The notes: generated from the sequence alone by a model not told the origin. DNA of 64,000 bases from Henriciella sp. (GCA_017642885.1 JAEPOM010000018.1:1-64000), one strand, 5' to 3'. Shown: positions 1-8,993, counted from the first letter of the stretch. Numbers and translations are program-made.

Positions 1-108
1 GCAGATATAGGACGCCGAAGAACATCGGATCAAAAGGTTGCTGAAATCAGCCGCGAGTTTTTCAACAGAATTGCCCTAAACAAAACGCTCATCAAATCCT
101 ATTGGTGA
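1..108 (+). CDS. C-terminal end of an unidentified protein (cut by window edge)
   Basis: Frame 1 is open from the first base to tandem stop codons (TGA TAG) at 106-111 and gives 35 residues with an ordinary charged and hydrophobic mix ending in KSYW. The other two forward frames stop early. It would converge on the membrane protein gene on the minus strand that ends at 182. I do not recognise the family. Only the tail is visible, so it could be a chance open frame. Confidence 0.4.
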   Translation, partial: ADIGRRRTSDQKVAEISREFFNRIALNKTLIKSYW

Positions 109-181
109 TAGGGCATTGAGTGTCGTGGATGTTGCTTGGGGAAGGTTTGCTTCGATGCGAGGTAGGCGGCACCGCACAAAT

Positions 182-910
182 TTAATTCAATCGTTCCAAT
201 TCAGCATCAATATCGAGGAGAAATGTCTCACTCTGTCTCTTGAATCTTGTCATTCGAGTAGTTGCAACTTGGTGCCAGCCTTCAGTCATGATCAACTGCC
301 GGCTAAAAATCGGGTCCTCGCAGAGCTCGACCATTGGACGAACAAATGCGACTGAAGCCCTGCTCAAGTCGCCTTCCGGCGCGACCAAGTAGACGGCAGG
401 ATTTCGAAGTATGTGATCATCCCACATGAGCTCAAAATTGATCTTGAGCTGGGATCGTTCGTCAGCGAGACGGGCGTCGTATGTATTAAACGCTGCACGG
501 AAGTCGTTCGTTAACAAATCAAGATAGCGGTCGCTTCTACCAAGTTCGCGCAACGAGCTATCCACAAAAGATGGGAGCGTATCGCCACTCATCTCAGAGA
601 TGGTTTCGCTAACCGCATTCATCGCGTCATCTTTGCCGTCGCATTGAGCAAGCGCGAGCAACGCTCTATCCCGCACCGAACGCGAAGCCTCGATGGAATT
701 TATCCGATCTTCTAAGGCTGTGATATTAATCGCGACCTCATTTTTCAATCGAAGCAAAGTGTTGGTCGCGCCTTCTTTCCTTGATTGCGCCTCGCTCCAA
801 TTTGCAACTTGCAGAGCAATCATCACGCCTGCCACAACAATAGCGAAGTCCAATACGACCGCGAACCAGTTTTGATCCTTGACGTGCTTTGTGATGCGTC
901 TCAGCAGCAT
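182..910 (-). CDS. Membrane-anchored hypothetical protein (DUF6090-like layout)
   Basis: About 242 residues. The N-terminus is basic (MLLRRITKHVKDQNWF), followed by one hydrophobic helix (about residues 18-38) ending in QVANW, and then a long, mostly helical, charged soluble part. This layout is common in uncharacterised alphaproteobacterial proteins of the DUF6090 type, with the soluble part probably periplasmic. I chose the start at 910 because GGAGG lies 4 nt upstream; a longer open frame reaches 967 but has no comparable ribosome site. No catalytic motif is visible and the function is unknown. Confidence 0.6.
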   Translation of the reverse strand: MLLRRITKHVKDQNWFAVVLDFAIVVAGVMIALQVANWSEAQSRKEGATNTLLRLKNEVAINITALEDRINSIEASRSVRDRALLALAQCDGKDDAMNAVSETISEMSGDTLPSFVDSSLRELGRSDRYLDLLTNDFRAAFNTYDARLADERSQLKINFELMWDDHILRNPAVYLVAPEGDLSRASVAFVRPMVELCEDPIFSRQLIMTEGWHQVATTRMTRFKRQSETFLLDIDAELERLN

Positions 911-1056
911 GCTGCCTCCACATAATCTGTTTCGTGCCCGTGATGACGCAAAATCAGAGGACTGCAAGGTCCTGCACCCTCACTCCTTCGCCGAAGGAAT
1001 CTTCGATACAAATTGAATTTGGTTCACGATGGAACCCCGAGTGCTGAAGAAATCGG

Positions 1057-1083
1057 AGCCTCTGTATAATGGGAGGCTTTTTT
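1057..1083 (+). terminator. Rho-independent terminator-like hairpin
   Basis: A 6-bp stem AGCCTC/GAGGCT with a 10-nt loop is followed directly by six T. It reads in the plus direction, but no plus-strand ORF ends just before it. It would therefore terminate a short untranslated transcript or act as a leader attenuator for the DUF4386 gene. Confidence 0.55.
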
Positions 1084-1094
1084 GTTGCAATATT

Positions 1095-1130
1095 CACCCA
1101 TCGCACCCATCGCACCCATCGCACCCATCA
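1095..1130. repeat. Four tandem copies of a 9-bp unit
   Basis: The unit CACCCATCG is repeated four times without interruption; the last copy ends in A instead of G. It lies between the terminator-like hairpin at 1057-1083 and the DUF4386 start at 1157. It is non-coding on either gene model and could vary in copy number by slippage. Confidence 0.8.
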
Positions 1131-1156
1131 TTTATCGATAAACGGAAAGGTCAAAC

Positions 1157-1864
1157 ATGGAAACTCATGCAGATGCGCGTACGAAAGGAGCATTGTCACT
1201 CCCAAGCGCCGCCTTGATTGCAGGTCTCGGATTGTTGGTGATGACGCTAACTGCGCCGTTCGCCAACTTTTATTTTATGGGCCAAAGCATCGTACCTGAA
1301 AACGCCGCGGCGACGGTCGAAAATCTACAGGCCAATGGCACGTCATATTTGATCGGCGCTACTCTTCTTTTTACCACCTACGTTATGGACGTCATCGTTG
1401 CCTGGGCCTTGTACTGGTACCTACGACCCGGTCAAACGTCGCTGGCTCTGCTGGTCGCGTGGGCTCGACTTGTCTATACAGCACTCGCATTTGTGGGCCT
1501 CTGGGCAAGTTTCAGCGCCTATGATCTCGCAACCTCTGGGTTTGCCTCGGACGTGCTTAGCGGTACCGTTTTACACACAGAAGTGATGATTCAACTCTCA
1601 TCGGCGAAAACCATGGAGTCGATCGCGCTGTGCTTCTTCGGCGTTCATTTGTGGTTGTTGAGTGTCTTGATCTGGCGGTCAACGCATGTTCCCCGATGGC
1701 TTGCTGTCGTCGTCGCATTGGCGGGGGCGTCATACGTAATCTTGTTTCTTGCGAAATACTTCATGTCCAACCTCGATCTCGGTTGGGTGTTATTATTGGC
1801 TCTGGGTGAGTTGGTGTTCATGTTCTGGTTGCTCACGCTTGGTTGGCGAAAACGAAATTTGTGA
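1157..1864 (+). CDS. DUF4386-type integral membrane protein
   Basis: 235 residues with six hydrophobic segments, at roughly 15-38, 62-85, 92-115, 140-165, 172-195 and 205-228. The order and spacing match the DUF4386 family, a set of bacterial inner-membrane proteins of unknown function, including the conserved YLIGATLL near the second helix. A GGAAAGG ribosome site lies about 7 nt before the ATG. The gene stands alone between divergent and convergent neighbours and follows a hairpin and a tandem repeat. The family call is by eye. No transported substrate can be inferred. Confidence 0.75.
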   Translation: METHADARTKGALSLPSAALIAGLGLLVMTLTAPFANFYFMGQSIVPENAAATVENLQANGTSYLIGATLLFTTYVMDVIVAWALYWYLRPGQTSLALLVAWARLVYTALAFVGLWASFSAYDLATSGFASDVLSGTVLHTEVMIQLSSAKTMESIALCFFGVHLWLLSVLIWRSTHVPRWLAVVVALAGASYVILFLAKYFMSNLDLGWVLLLALGELVFMFWLLTLGWRKRNL

Positions 1865-1961
1865 TCGACCTTTTTTGAGGCTGGTTTACATCCGCGTAGA
1901 TACCGACAGCGGCCTCCGATTAAGCGTGCTAAACTCGCCCCAGAAAGGCCACTCGGATAAC

Positions 1962-1985
1962 GTCCGCTTATGACCCAAAGCGGAC
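1962..1985. repeat. Short palindromic intergenic element (REP-like)
   Basis: GTCCGCTT and AAGCGGAC form a perfect 8-bp inverted repeat around an 8-nt loop, in the gap between two convergent genes (DUF4386 ending at 1864 and the CitE-like gene ending at 2019). There is no T-run on either side, so it is a poor intrinsic terminator. It resembles the short palindromes scattered between genes in many proteobacteria. I saw no second copy in this window. Confidence 0.5.
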
Positions 1986-2018
1986 ATTCTCTAGCACATT
2001 GCCAAATGCGAGAGTGGA

Positions 2019-2906
2019 CTACCCCCCCATCGCCGCGATCGCTGCCGCCACCGCGACCGTGCGCTGCGCCTCTTCAAGGTGCAGTAGCTCGGTCATTTTG
2101 CCGTTCACCTTGAGCACGCCTTTGCCGGCATTTTCCGGGTCGGCGAAGGCGGCGATGACGGCGTGGGCCTGGTCGACATCGGCCTCAGCGGGGGCGAAGA
2201 TCTCGTTCGCCGCGGCGAGCTGGGACGGATGGATCAGGGTCTTGCCGTCAAAGCCCATCAAGCGCCCTTGCGTGCACTCGGCGGCGAGCCCGTCTTCGTC
2301 GCCAATGCCGTTGAACACGCCGTCTATAGCCAGCAAGTCATAGGCCCGCGCGGCCGCGACGGAGAGCCCCAGCGCGGTCTGGAACGCGGTGCGCAGCGGG
2401 GGATCGTTGACGCCGCGCAGCTCCTTGGCGAGGTCATTGGTGCCCATGACAAAGGCGGTCAGGCGCGTGCGGCCAACCGCTTCAGCAATATCCTGAATGT
2501 TGAGGATGGCCTTGGGCATCTCGATCATCACCCAGAGACCCATATCTTCCGGCGCACCGGCCCGGCTCATCGCATCGTCGAGCCGGTCAATGTCGCCGCC
2601 ATCAATGACTTTCGGGGCGAGGATCGCATCAGGGCCAGCTGCGACGGCGGCCTTCATGTCGTCGAGCCCCCATTCGGTATCGAGTCCGTTGACGCGCACC
2701 ACCACCTCGCGCTTGCCATAGCCGCCGGACTGGACGGCCTCGCAGACTGTGCCCCGCGCCTCAATCTTGGCGTCGGGCGCGACGGCGTCCTCTAAGTCGA
2801 AGATCAGCGTATCGGCGGCAAGCGTCTTGGCTTTCTCAAGCGCGCGCGGATTGGCGCCCGGCATGTACAGGCAGGAACGACGGGGGCGATGGACTGAAAC
2901 TGACAT
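2019..2906 (-). CDS. HpcH/HpaI aldolase family CoA lyase (CitE / malyl-CoA lyase type)
   Basis: 295 residues with the CitE-like TIM-barrel signature: DLEDAV at 38-43 after an N-terminal RRSCLYMPG, R71-V-N-G, E129 in MIEMP, and GTNDLAKEL near 155. These are the usual Mg2+ and CoA-ester contacts in L-malyl-CoA, beta-methylmalyl-CoA and citramalyl-CoA lyases. Such enzymes cleave 3-hydroxydicarboxylyl-CoA thioesters into acetyl- or propionyl-CoA plus glyoxylate or pyruvate. I chose the ATG at 2906 because AAGGAG lies about 7 nt upstream; the open frame reaches 2942. It is divergent from the GNAT gene. The exact substrate cannot be read from sequence. Confidence 0.85.
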   Translation of the reverse strand: MSVSVHRPRRSCLYMPGANPRALEKAKTLAADTLIFDLEDAVAPDAKIEARGTVCEAVQSGGYGKREVVVRVNGLDTEWGLDDMKAAVAAGPDAILAPKVIDGGDIDRLDDAMSRAGAPEDMGLWVMIEMPKAILNIQDIAEAVGRTRLTAFVMGTNDLAKELRGVNDPPLRTAFQTALGLSVAAARAYDLLAIDGVFNGIGDEDGLAAECTQGRLMGFDGKTLIHPSQLAAANEIFAPAEADVDQAHAVIAAFADPENAGKGVLKVNGKMTELLHLEEAQRTVAVAAAIAAMGG

Positions 2907-2990
2907 GTATGTCTCCTTGACGGACGAGATCGAACGCGACACGAGTGCCCGCTCGCGCGACTGAAATCAACTCTTGGCCCCGGGTTAAGT

Positions 2991-3461
2991 ATGCCGACCA
3001 ACTATCTTCTCCGCACCGCTGGTCCTGAGGATTACGATGCCTTGGGTGAGCTGATATTCGATGCCATCCACAATGGCCCGACCCAATATACACCGGCGCA
3101 ATCCAAAGCGTGGGCGCCAGCGCCGCGCAGTGGTCCGGACTGGGCAGAACGCCTCGCCAGCCAGCACATCATCGCGGCGGAACAGGGCGGCGAGATACAG
3201 GGCTTCATGTCGATCGAGCCTGGCGGCTATGTCGACTTCGCCTATATCCGCCCGGGCGCGCAAGGCAGCGGCCTGTTCCGGCAGCTGTTCGAGGCCGTCC
3301 TCGACCGGGCCAAAGCGCAAGGCGATACGGAACTCTCGACCCATGCGAGCCTGATGGCGCAACCGGCTTTTGCAGCCATGGGATTTGAAATTGATTACCA
3401 CGAAACGGTCGAGGTCGATGGCCAGTCGCTGCCGCGTGCACGCATGACCAAACGCCTGTAA
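2991..3461 (+). CDS. GNAT-family N-acetyltransferase
   Basis: 156 residues with the GNAT pattern: an N-terminal LRTAGPEDYDALGEL helix, a central strand (YVDFAYIRPGAQGSGLFRQLFEAVLDRA, about 77-104) carrying the acetyl-CoA loop as GAQGSG (Q/RxxGxG type), and a C-terminal 'AQPAFAAMGFE' block typical of single-domain acetyltransferases. The acceptor is unknown. It lies 10 nt upstream of the serine hydrolase and probably shares a transcript with it. The ribosome site is weak. Confidence 0.8.
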   Translation: MPTNYLLRTAGPEDYDALGELIFDAIHNGPTQYTPAQSKAWAPAPRSGPDWAERLASQHIIAAEQGGEIQGFMSIEPGGYVDFAYIRPGAQGSGLFRQLFEAVLDRAKAQGDTELSTHASLMAQPAFAAMGFEIDYHETVEVDGQSLPRARMTKRL

Positions 3462-3471
3462 GGATGCTCGA

Positions 3472-4596
3472 ATGACTGATTTTCCCATTTCTGGTTTCAC
3501 CGCACCCGGCTTCGAACCGGTTCAGGAGGCGTTTGAAGCGAACTTCGCTGAGGACACGGAACTCGGCGCGGGCTTCGCGGCGTATCTGGATGGCGCGCTG
3601 ATTGTCGACTTGAAGGGCGGCTACGCAGATCGCAAAAAGCAAAATGCGTGGACGGAGGAAACCATTGTTCCGGTCTACTCCACGACCAAGCCCATTGCCG
3701 CTTTGGTCCTGGCGAGCGTGATTGAGGCCTTACCGGCAGGATACGAAACCCCGGTCGCAGATGTCTGGCCTGAATTTGGCGCGAACGGTAAAGACGCTGT
3801 GACCATTGCTCAGATGGTATCGCACCAGGCGGGATTGCCGGGATTTGTCGACCCGGTTGACCCGGGCCTTTGGCTGGATCCGGACGCTTGCGCAGCGGCG
3901 CTCGCGCCTTTGGCTCCACTCTGGGAGCCAGGCACAGCGCATGGCTACCATCCGCTCAGCTGGGGCTATCTGATTGGGGAATTGGTGCGCCGCATTGATG
4001 GCCGCAGTCTTGGGACGATCCTGCGTGAGGATATTGCCGGACCCGCAGGGATCGACTTTCAAATCGGGACCCCAGAATCTGAGCATCACCGCGTCGCCGA
4101 GATCATGCGCCCCCGCGCCTTGCCGGATCTGGGTGAGATCAATGACGCCACTCGCGCCGCCTTCCTGACGAAATGGGCCGCCCCGGATCGCGGCGGCGCC
4201 ATCTGGCGCGAGATCGAAATTCCGTCCGCCAATGGCATCGGCTCGGCCAAAGCGGTGGCAGAGCTATATGGCATCTACGCACATGACGGCGAACTGCGAG
4301 GCCAGAGCGTTATCCCAGACTCTGCTTTCGAGAGCCTGATCGAAAGCCGCGTGAAGGGACAGGATCTGGTGCTGCCCTATGTCACCGAATTCGCCGCCGG
4401 GGTGATGCGGAACAATATCGGACTGTATGGTCCCAATCCCGATACGATGTGCCATTCGGGCTGGGGCGGATCGCTGGCGCTTGGTGACCCAGATCGACAC
4501 CTCAGCGCCGCTTATGTGATGAATCGTCAGTCCAACAGTCTACAGGCCGACCCGCGCGCGACGCGGCTGATTCAGGCGCTATATGGTTGTTTATAA
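3472..4596 (+). CDS. Class C beta-lactamase-related serine hydrolase (EstB-like esterase)
   Basis: 374 residues. The serine-hydrolase signature S70-T-T-K73 follows VPVY, a second motif with Y159 sits in GYHPLSWGYLIGE, and a late HSGWGGS (H328) replaces the KTG of true beta-lactamases. This set is characteristic of family VIII esterases and LACTB-type hydrolases. No signal peptide is seen, so a cytoplasmic carboxylesterase or peptidase-like role is more likely than antibiotic resistance. It is followed by a strong terminator at 4698 and probably forms a two-gene unit with the GNAT gene. Confidence 0.85.
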   Translation: MTDFPISGFTAPGFEPVQEAFEANFAEDTELGAGFAAYLDGALIVDLKGGYADRKKQNAWTEETIVPVYSTTKPIAALVLASVIEALPAGYETPVADVWPEFGANGKDAVTIAQMVSHQAGLPGFVDPVDPGLWLDPDACAAALAPLAPLWEPGTAHGYHPLSWGYLIGELVRRIDGRSLGTILREDIAGPAGIDFQIGTPESEHHRVAEIMRPRALPDLGEINDATRAAFLTKWAAPDRGGAIWREIEIPSANGIGSAKAVAELYGIYAHDGELRGQSVIPDSAFESLIESRVKGQDLVLPYVTEFAAGVMRNNIGLYGPNPDTMCHSGWGGSLALGDPDRHLSAAYVMNRQSNSLQADPRATRLIQALYGCL

Positions 4597-4697
4597 AGCA
4601 TTTTTGATGAAGCCTCCGATCAGTTGGAGCAGCTGGTACGATTGTTGCGAAGTACGATTGGAGTTTGGAAACTCAAATCTCCATCATGTTTACCTGC

Positions 4698-4727
4698 GCC
4701 CGGCTGTTTCAGCCGGGCATTTTTTTA
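4698..4727 (+). terminator. Rho-independent terminator
   Basis: A perfect 8-bp stem GCCCGGCT/AGCCGGGC with a 5-nt loop is followed by A and seven T. It reads in the plus direction about 100 nt after the serine hydrolase stop and overlaps the tail of rarD, which is on the other strand. The 100 nt before it may belong to a small RNA (see findings). Confidence 0.85.
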
Positions 4728-5636
4728 TCTGACGGAAGCGGCCGCCCGGGCCAGACGCCGCGCCTTGGCATCACCCATCAGGCTATCAATCGTAAACACG
4801 ATGAGCGCCGTCCAAATGAATGCAAACGCGAGTGCGTGCGTCAGCCCAAAAGCTTCCTTGAACACGAGGACCGAGATCAGGAACTGCAAAGTCGGCCCGA
4901 TATATTGCATCATCCCCATGGTCGAAAGACGAAGGCGCTTGGCCGCAAGCGCGAATAGAATCAGTGGAACGGCGGTGATCGGCCCTGCGGCGAGCAACAT
5001 GACAATGTCCCATCCGCCTTCGCCCATCAGGCGTCCGTTCGGCTGTCCCACAAACCACCCGAACCAGAGCATAGCGAGCGGCGCAAGCAGAGCGGCTTCC
5101 ACTACAAACCCGGCCCGACTATCAACCTGGACCTGTTTGCGAATGACGGAATAGAAAGCGAAGGTCAGGCACAGAACCAATGCCACCCAAGGCAAGTAAC
5201 CGAGCGCCGCCGTCATAATCGCAACCCCTATCGCTGCGAGCCCGACAGCGGCCCATTGCGCCGGCCGTAACCGCTCCGCAAAGAACAGGGCACCGATCAG
5301 AACGTTGACCAGCGGGTTGATATAGTAGCCGAGGCTAGCCTCCATCACGCGCTCCTGACCGACAGCCCAGATATAGATCAGCCAGTTAATACCAATCAGC
5401 ACGGCAGAGATGCTCAGCCAAAACAGATGCTGGCGCGTCAGGGCCGCCCGCAGCTGGCCCCAGTTTCTTGCGATAGCAATCAAGATGAGACCCGTCGGGA
5501 CACTCCAGACGATCCGGTGGGCCAACATTTCCGTTGGCTGGATATGGTCCAGCGCTCTGAAATAGAGCGGCAACCCACCCCAGATCGTGTAGCAGCCGAG
5601 ACAGCAGAGAAATCCGAGGCGCAGTGTCGAAGACAT
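4725..5636 (-). CDS. rarD: RarD protein, EamA-family inner membrane transporter
   Basis: 303 residues with ten predicted membrane helices in the two-fold DMT/EamA arrangement. Diagnostic RarD features are the N-terminal YTIWGGLPLYF, HRIVWSVP near residue 42, NWLIYIWAV and GYYINPL in the middle, and MMQYIGPTLQFL in the second half. RarD was named for chloramphenicol sensitivity in early reports; its natural substrate is not settled. It lies 71 nt downstream of lepA on the same strand and may be read through from it. Confidence 0.9.
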   Translation of the reverse strand: MSSTLRLGFLCCLGCYTIWGGLPLYFRALDHIQPTEMLAHRIVWSVPTGLILIAIARNWGQLRAALTRQHLFWLSISAVLIGINWLIYIWAVGQERVMEASLGYYINPLVNVLIGALFFAERLRPAQWAAVGLAAIGVAIMTAALGYLPWVALVLCLTFAFYSVIRKQVQVDSRAGFVVEAALLAPLAMLWFGWFVGQPNGRLMGEGGWDIVMLLAAGPITAVPLILFALAAKRLRLSTMGMMQYIGPTLQFLISVLVFKEAFGLTHALAFAFIWTALIVFTIDSLMGDAKARRLARAAASVR

Positions 5637-5707
5637 GCGCGTTCAGGTAGTGGCGATTGCGTTTTGATGCCACCCGAAAATTGCCGATCCTGACCTTAGG
5701 TCTGGAC

Positions 5708-7513
5708 TTAATCTCCATCCATGCGGAGTGCCGCAACAAACGCTTCCTGAGGGATCTCGACTTTACCGAACTGGCGCATGCGCTGCTTACCGGCCTTTTG
5801 CTTGTCCAGCAGCTTGCGCTTTCGCGTCGCGTCGCCGCCATAACATTTCGCGGTCACATCTTTGCGCAGAGCGGATATCGTCTCGCGCGCGATGATCCGC
5901 CCGCCAATCGCTGCCTGGATCGGAATCTTGAACATCTGGCGCGGGATCAGGTCTTTTAGCCGCTCGCACATTTGCCGTCCACGGCTTTCCGCGCGATCAC
6001 GGTGAACGAGCATGGCGAGCGCATCTACCGGCTCGTCATTGACCAGGATATTCATCTTCACGAGATTCTCGGCGCGGTGGCCAACAATCTCATAGTCAAA
6101 GCTCGCATAGCCACGCGATATCGATTTCAGGCGATCATAGAAGTCGAACACAACCTCGTTGAGCGGCAACTCATACTGCACCAGGGCCCGGCCACCGACA
6201 TAGGACAGCTCGGTCTGAATTCCGCGCCTGTCCTGGCAGAGCTTCAGGATCGAGCCGAGATATTCGTCCGGCGTGTAGATGGTGGCCTGAATCCAGGGCT
6301 CGCGCACTTCAGCAATCTTGACCACATCCGGCATGTCCGCCGGATTGTGCAGCTCGATTTCGGTGCCGTCGGTCATGGTCATTTCATAGACAACGCTCGG
6401 CGCCGTCGCGATCAGGTCGAGGTCAAACTCGCGGCTCAATCGCTCTTGAATGATTTCCAAGTGAAGCAGGCCGAGGAAGCCGCACCGAAAGCCCATACCG
6501 AGCGCGGCCGAGGTTTCCATCTCCCAGGTAAACGAAGCATCGTTCAGGCGAAGCTTGCCCATCGCGGCCCGTAACTCGTCAAAATCACCGGCGTCCATCG
6601 GGAACAAGCCGCAAAAGACGACCGGCTGAACGTCTTTATAGCCCGGCAGGGCTTCGACGCTGCCATGTTTCTCGGTCGTGATCGTATCACCGATAGCGCA
6701 ATCTGCGACTTCTTTGATCGAGGCGATCAGAAACCCGACTTCACCCGGGCCGAGTTCATCGACATCTGTGGGTTTCGGTTTGAAGACTCCAACCTTGTCG
6801 ACTTCATATGTCGCACCGGTCTTCATCATCTTGATCTTCATTTTCTTCTTCAAGACACCGTCATGCATACGCACGATCACTACAACGCCGAGGTAAGGGT
6901 CGTAATAGGCATCGACGAGGGCTGCTTTGAGCGGGGCATCCGCCTCACCATGCGCCGGTGCAGGCAGCCGGGTCACGATCGCTTCCAAAACGTCATCAAT
7001 CCCAATGCCCGTCTTGGCCGAAATCTCCACGGCATCAGATGCATCTAGGCCGATCACATCCTCGATTTGCTCTTTCACCGCGGGAACATCGGCAGCCGGC
7101 AAGTCAATCTTGTTGAGAACCGGGACGATCTCGTGATCTTGATCGATTGCCTGGTAGACGTTGGCCAGCGTCTGAGCCTCGACCCCCTGGCTCGCATCCA
7201 CGACCAGAAGCGATCCTTCGCAAGCGGCGAGACAGCGACTGACCTCATAGGAAAAGTCGACATGCCCCGGCGTGTCCATCAGATTCAGCGCATAGGTCTC
7301 CCCATCCTTCGCCGTATAGTCGAGACGGACGGTCTGCGCTTTGATCGTGATGCCGCGCTCTTTCTCGATATCCATCGAGTCGAGCACTTGCTCAGACATT
7401 TCCCGCTCGGTCAGCGTGCCGGTCTGCTGGATCAGGCGATCCGCGAGCGTCGACTTGCCATGGTCGATATGCGCGACAATGGAGAAATTTCGGATTTTAT
7501 CACGTGGTGTCAT
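5708..7513 (-). CDS. lepA: Elongation factor 4 (LepA), back-translocating GTPase
   Basis: 601 residues, the usual length. The N-terminal GTPase domain shows G1 AHIDHGKST (about 15-23), DTPGHVDF (G3, near 80) and NKIDLP (G4, near 135), followed by EF-G-like domains II, III and V. The C-terminal LepA-specific domain (from about 490) ends in the basic [19 protein letters not shown]. The protein binds ribosomes and helps remobilise stalled or mistranslocated complexes, mainly under ionic or pH stress. The start [10 protein letters not shown] fits homologues. It is divergent from the DUF6868 gene across a palindrome-rich gap. Confidence 0.97.
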   Translation of the reverse strand: MTPRDKIRNFSIVAHIDHGKSTLADRLIQQTGTLTEREMSEQVLDSMDIEKERGITIKAQTVRLDYTAKDGETYALNLMDTPGHVDFSYEVSRCLAACEGSLLVVDASQGVEAQTLANVYQAIDQDHEIVPVLNKIDLPAADVPAVKEQIEDVIGLDASDAVEISAKTGIGIDDVLEAIVTRLPAPAHGEADAPLKAALVDAYYDPYLGVVVIVRMHDGVLKKKMKIKMMKTGATYEVDKVGVFKPKPTDVDELGPGEVGFLIASIKEVADCAIGDTITTEKHGSVEALPGYKDVQPVVFCGLFPMDAGDFDELRAAMGKLRLNDASFTWEMETSAALGMGFRCGFLGLLHLEIIQERLSREFDLDLIATAPSVVYEMTMTDGTEIELHNPADMPDVVKIAEVREPWIQATIYTPDEYLGSILKLCQDRRGIQTELSYVGGRALVQYELPLNEVVFDFYDRLKSISRGYASFDYEIVGHRAENLVKMNILVNDEPVDALAMLVHRDRAESRGRQMCERLKDLIPRQMFKIPIQAAIGGRIIARETISALRKDVTAKCYGGDATRKRKLLDKQKAGKQRMRQFGKVEIPQEAFVAALRMDGD

Positions 7514-7623
7514 AAGCGGGCATATAGCGACAAGCGCCGCACTCGCCTAGCGCCTTTGTCTGTCGGGGCAACAGCAATTCGCGGAATACTCAAATTCTGA
7601 GTTGGAAACCAGTTGCGGCGGCG

Positions 7624-7700
7624 ATACGCGCGCGTATTGCGCTGGGTTGGTCGAGTATACGCAACTACCTGTATATTCATCGTCTGCGAGCTTCGTATAC
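7624..7700. promoter_or_regulatory. Palindrome cluster upstream of the DUF6868 gene
   Basis: A perfect 14-bp palindrome ATACGCGCGCGTAT lies at 7624-7637. GTATAC occurs at 7655-7660 and again at 7695-7700, exactly 40 bp apart, close to four helical turns. An ACTCA-N5-TGAGT repeat precedes them at 7588-7602. They lie in the divergent lepA/DUF6868 gap and may be operator sites; no regulator is identified. Confidence 0.35.
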
Positions 7701-7730
7701 TTGCATTGTTCAACCGACATGGAGCATGCA

Positions 7731-7979
7731 ATGACCCACGAAGCCCTGACTGCTTTCTTCGGATGGTTCGCCCTGATCAACTACGCTCTGATGATCGTTG
7801 CCTGGATCGCTCTAATGATGTTTCGCAACCCGATCATCGCCCTACACAGCGGAATGACCGGCGTCGCAAAAGAAGACCTGCCAAGGCTCTATTTTCAGTT
7901 CTTTTCATTCTACAAAGTTCTGATGCTAACCTTTGGATTGACGCCATATTTAGTCTTGAGGTTTGCGGTCCAAGGATGA
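7731..7979 (+). CDS. DUF6868-type small membrane protein
   Basis: 82 residues with two hydrophobic helices (about 7-31 and 57-78) separated by a short polar stretch including HSGMTGVAKEDLPRLYFQF. The pattern matches small DUF6868 inner-membrane proteins of marine Proteobacteria, which have no known function. I chose the ATG at 7731 because GGAG lies 6 nt upstream and homologues start with a similar MT.EAL..FF.W; an open frame extends back to 7602. It is preceded by a dense group of palindromes. Confidence 0.7.
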   Translation: MTHEALTAFFGWFALINYALMIVAWIALMMFRNPIIALHSGMTGVAKEDLPRLYFQFFSFYKVLMLTFGLTPYLVLRFAVQG

Positions 7980-8117
7980 CCGTTTCATCTGATGTCCACC
8001 GTAAGATCTGAGAGTCTGGTGTAGCAATACGCGAACCCCGCGACGGTTTGCCGGTAAAACCGGAACAAGACAGGTGTGCTCATTTGAAACTTGTGATCAA
8101 GTGGCTATGAGCCAAGC

Positions 8118-8735
8118 ATGGAATTGTTCTCACAACTGGATTGGCGCGCATTTCTCATAGCGATGCTGCTCATAGAAATGACTCCCGGTCCAAACATGGG
8201 ATGGCTCGCAGCGCTTTCTGCACAGCACGGCTCACGCGTAGGAGTGATGGCGGTCGCGGGCGTAACGCTTGGTTTGGCCGCGCAAATCGTCCTCGCGGCA
8301 ACCGGCGTCGCTGCATTGCTCTCAGAGCTTCCGGTGGTTTATCACGCTCTGCGCTGGGCGGGCGTTTTGTTTATGCTTTGGTTGGCCTGGCAGGCTTACT
8401 CTGAGGTCGGTTCGACGGTTCCTGTAGCCGGTCTGTCAGAGAAAGGTTTCCGGCGCGGTTTCTTCGCCAATCTTCTTAATCCAAAGGCCTTGGTATTCTA
8501 CGTCATTATCATTGGCCAATTCACCAGGCCGGAACTCGGCGCGTTGTGGTGGCAGATCATAATTCTCGGCGCGGTGCATCTCGGAATCTCCATTGCGATC
8601 CATCTACTGATCGTGTTCCTCGGCGCTAATTTGGGCCGCCGCCTCGAAAAATGGCGAACGTCTTTATCGGCCAGACTATTCTTTTCGATTAGTCTTGTCG
8701 GAATCGCCGTCTGGATCGCAGTTTCTACGGGATAA
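8118..8735 (+). CDS. LysE/RhtB-family amino acid exporter
   Basis: 205 residues with five to six membrane helices. The family signature EMTPGPNM (about 20-27) ends the first helix and is followed by GSRVGVMAVAGVTLG, and NLLNPKALVFY (about 120-130) begins the fourth helix. Members export amino acids such as lysine, threonine or homoserine lactones. The substrate cannot be assigned. The ribosome site is weak and the gene stands alone before the tRNA-Leu gene on the other strand. Confidence 0.9.
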   Translation: MELFSQLDWRAFLIAMLLIEMTPGPNMGWLAALSAQHGSRVGVMAVAGVTLGLAAQIVLAATGVAALLSELPVVYHALRWAGVLFMLWLAWQAYSEVGSTVPVAGLSEKGFRRGFFANLLNPKALVFYVIIIGQFTRPELGALWWQIIILGAVHLGISIAIHLLIVFLGANLGRRLEKWRTSLSARLFFSISLVGIAVWIAVSTG

Positions 8736-8800
8736 TGCTGTTGGATTAGTCACTGCGGCACGTGCAGATTCGATCGTCGATCTCAAAACATACACGCAGT

Positions 8801-8887
8801 TGGTGCCCAGAAGAGGACTCGAACCTCCACGTCCAAAAGGACACTACGACCTGAACGTAGCGCGTCTACCAATTCCGCCATCTGGGC
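8801..8887 (-). tRNA. tRNA-Leu (anticodon CAG)
   Basis: On the minus strand the gene begins GCCCAGA and ends TCTGGGC-A-CCA, a perfect 7-bp acceptor stem with encoded CCA. The D arm GCGGAATTGGTAGACGC is typical of leucine tRNAs. The anticodon stem CTACG/CGTAG encloses the loop TTCAGGT, giving anticodon CAG. A long variable arm (TGTCC TTTT GGACG) confirms a class II tRNA, and GGTTCGAGTCC is the T loop. Length is 87 nt. Confidence 0.97.
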
Positions 8888-8993
8888 ACGAAAAAGGAAT
8901 GGGGCGTATAGCGGGGAAAACGCGTTAGCGTCAACGGGCAATATGCGCCCGGAAGGAGGAAGTCAGCTAACGCGTTCCCGAACCTGATTTGGC

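Noticed and set aside
1095-1130. Tandem repeat as a CRISPR array
   Set aside because: The units are 9 bp with no spacers and there are no cas genes.
3472-4596. Beta-lactamase resistance gene
   Set aside because: The serine hydrolase lacks the KTG motif and a signal peptide; it fits esterases better.
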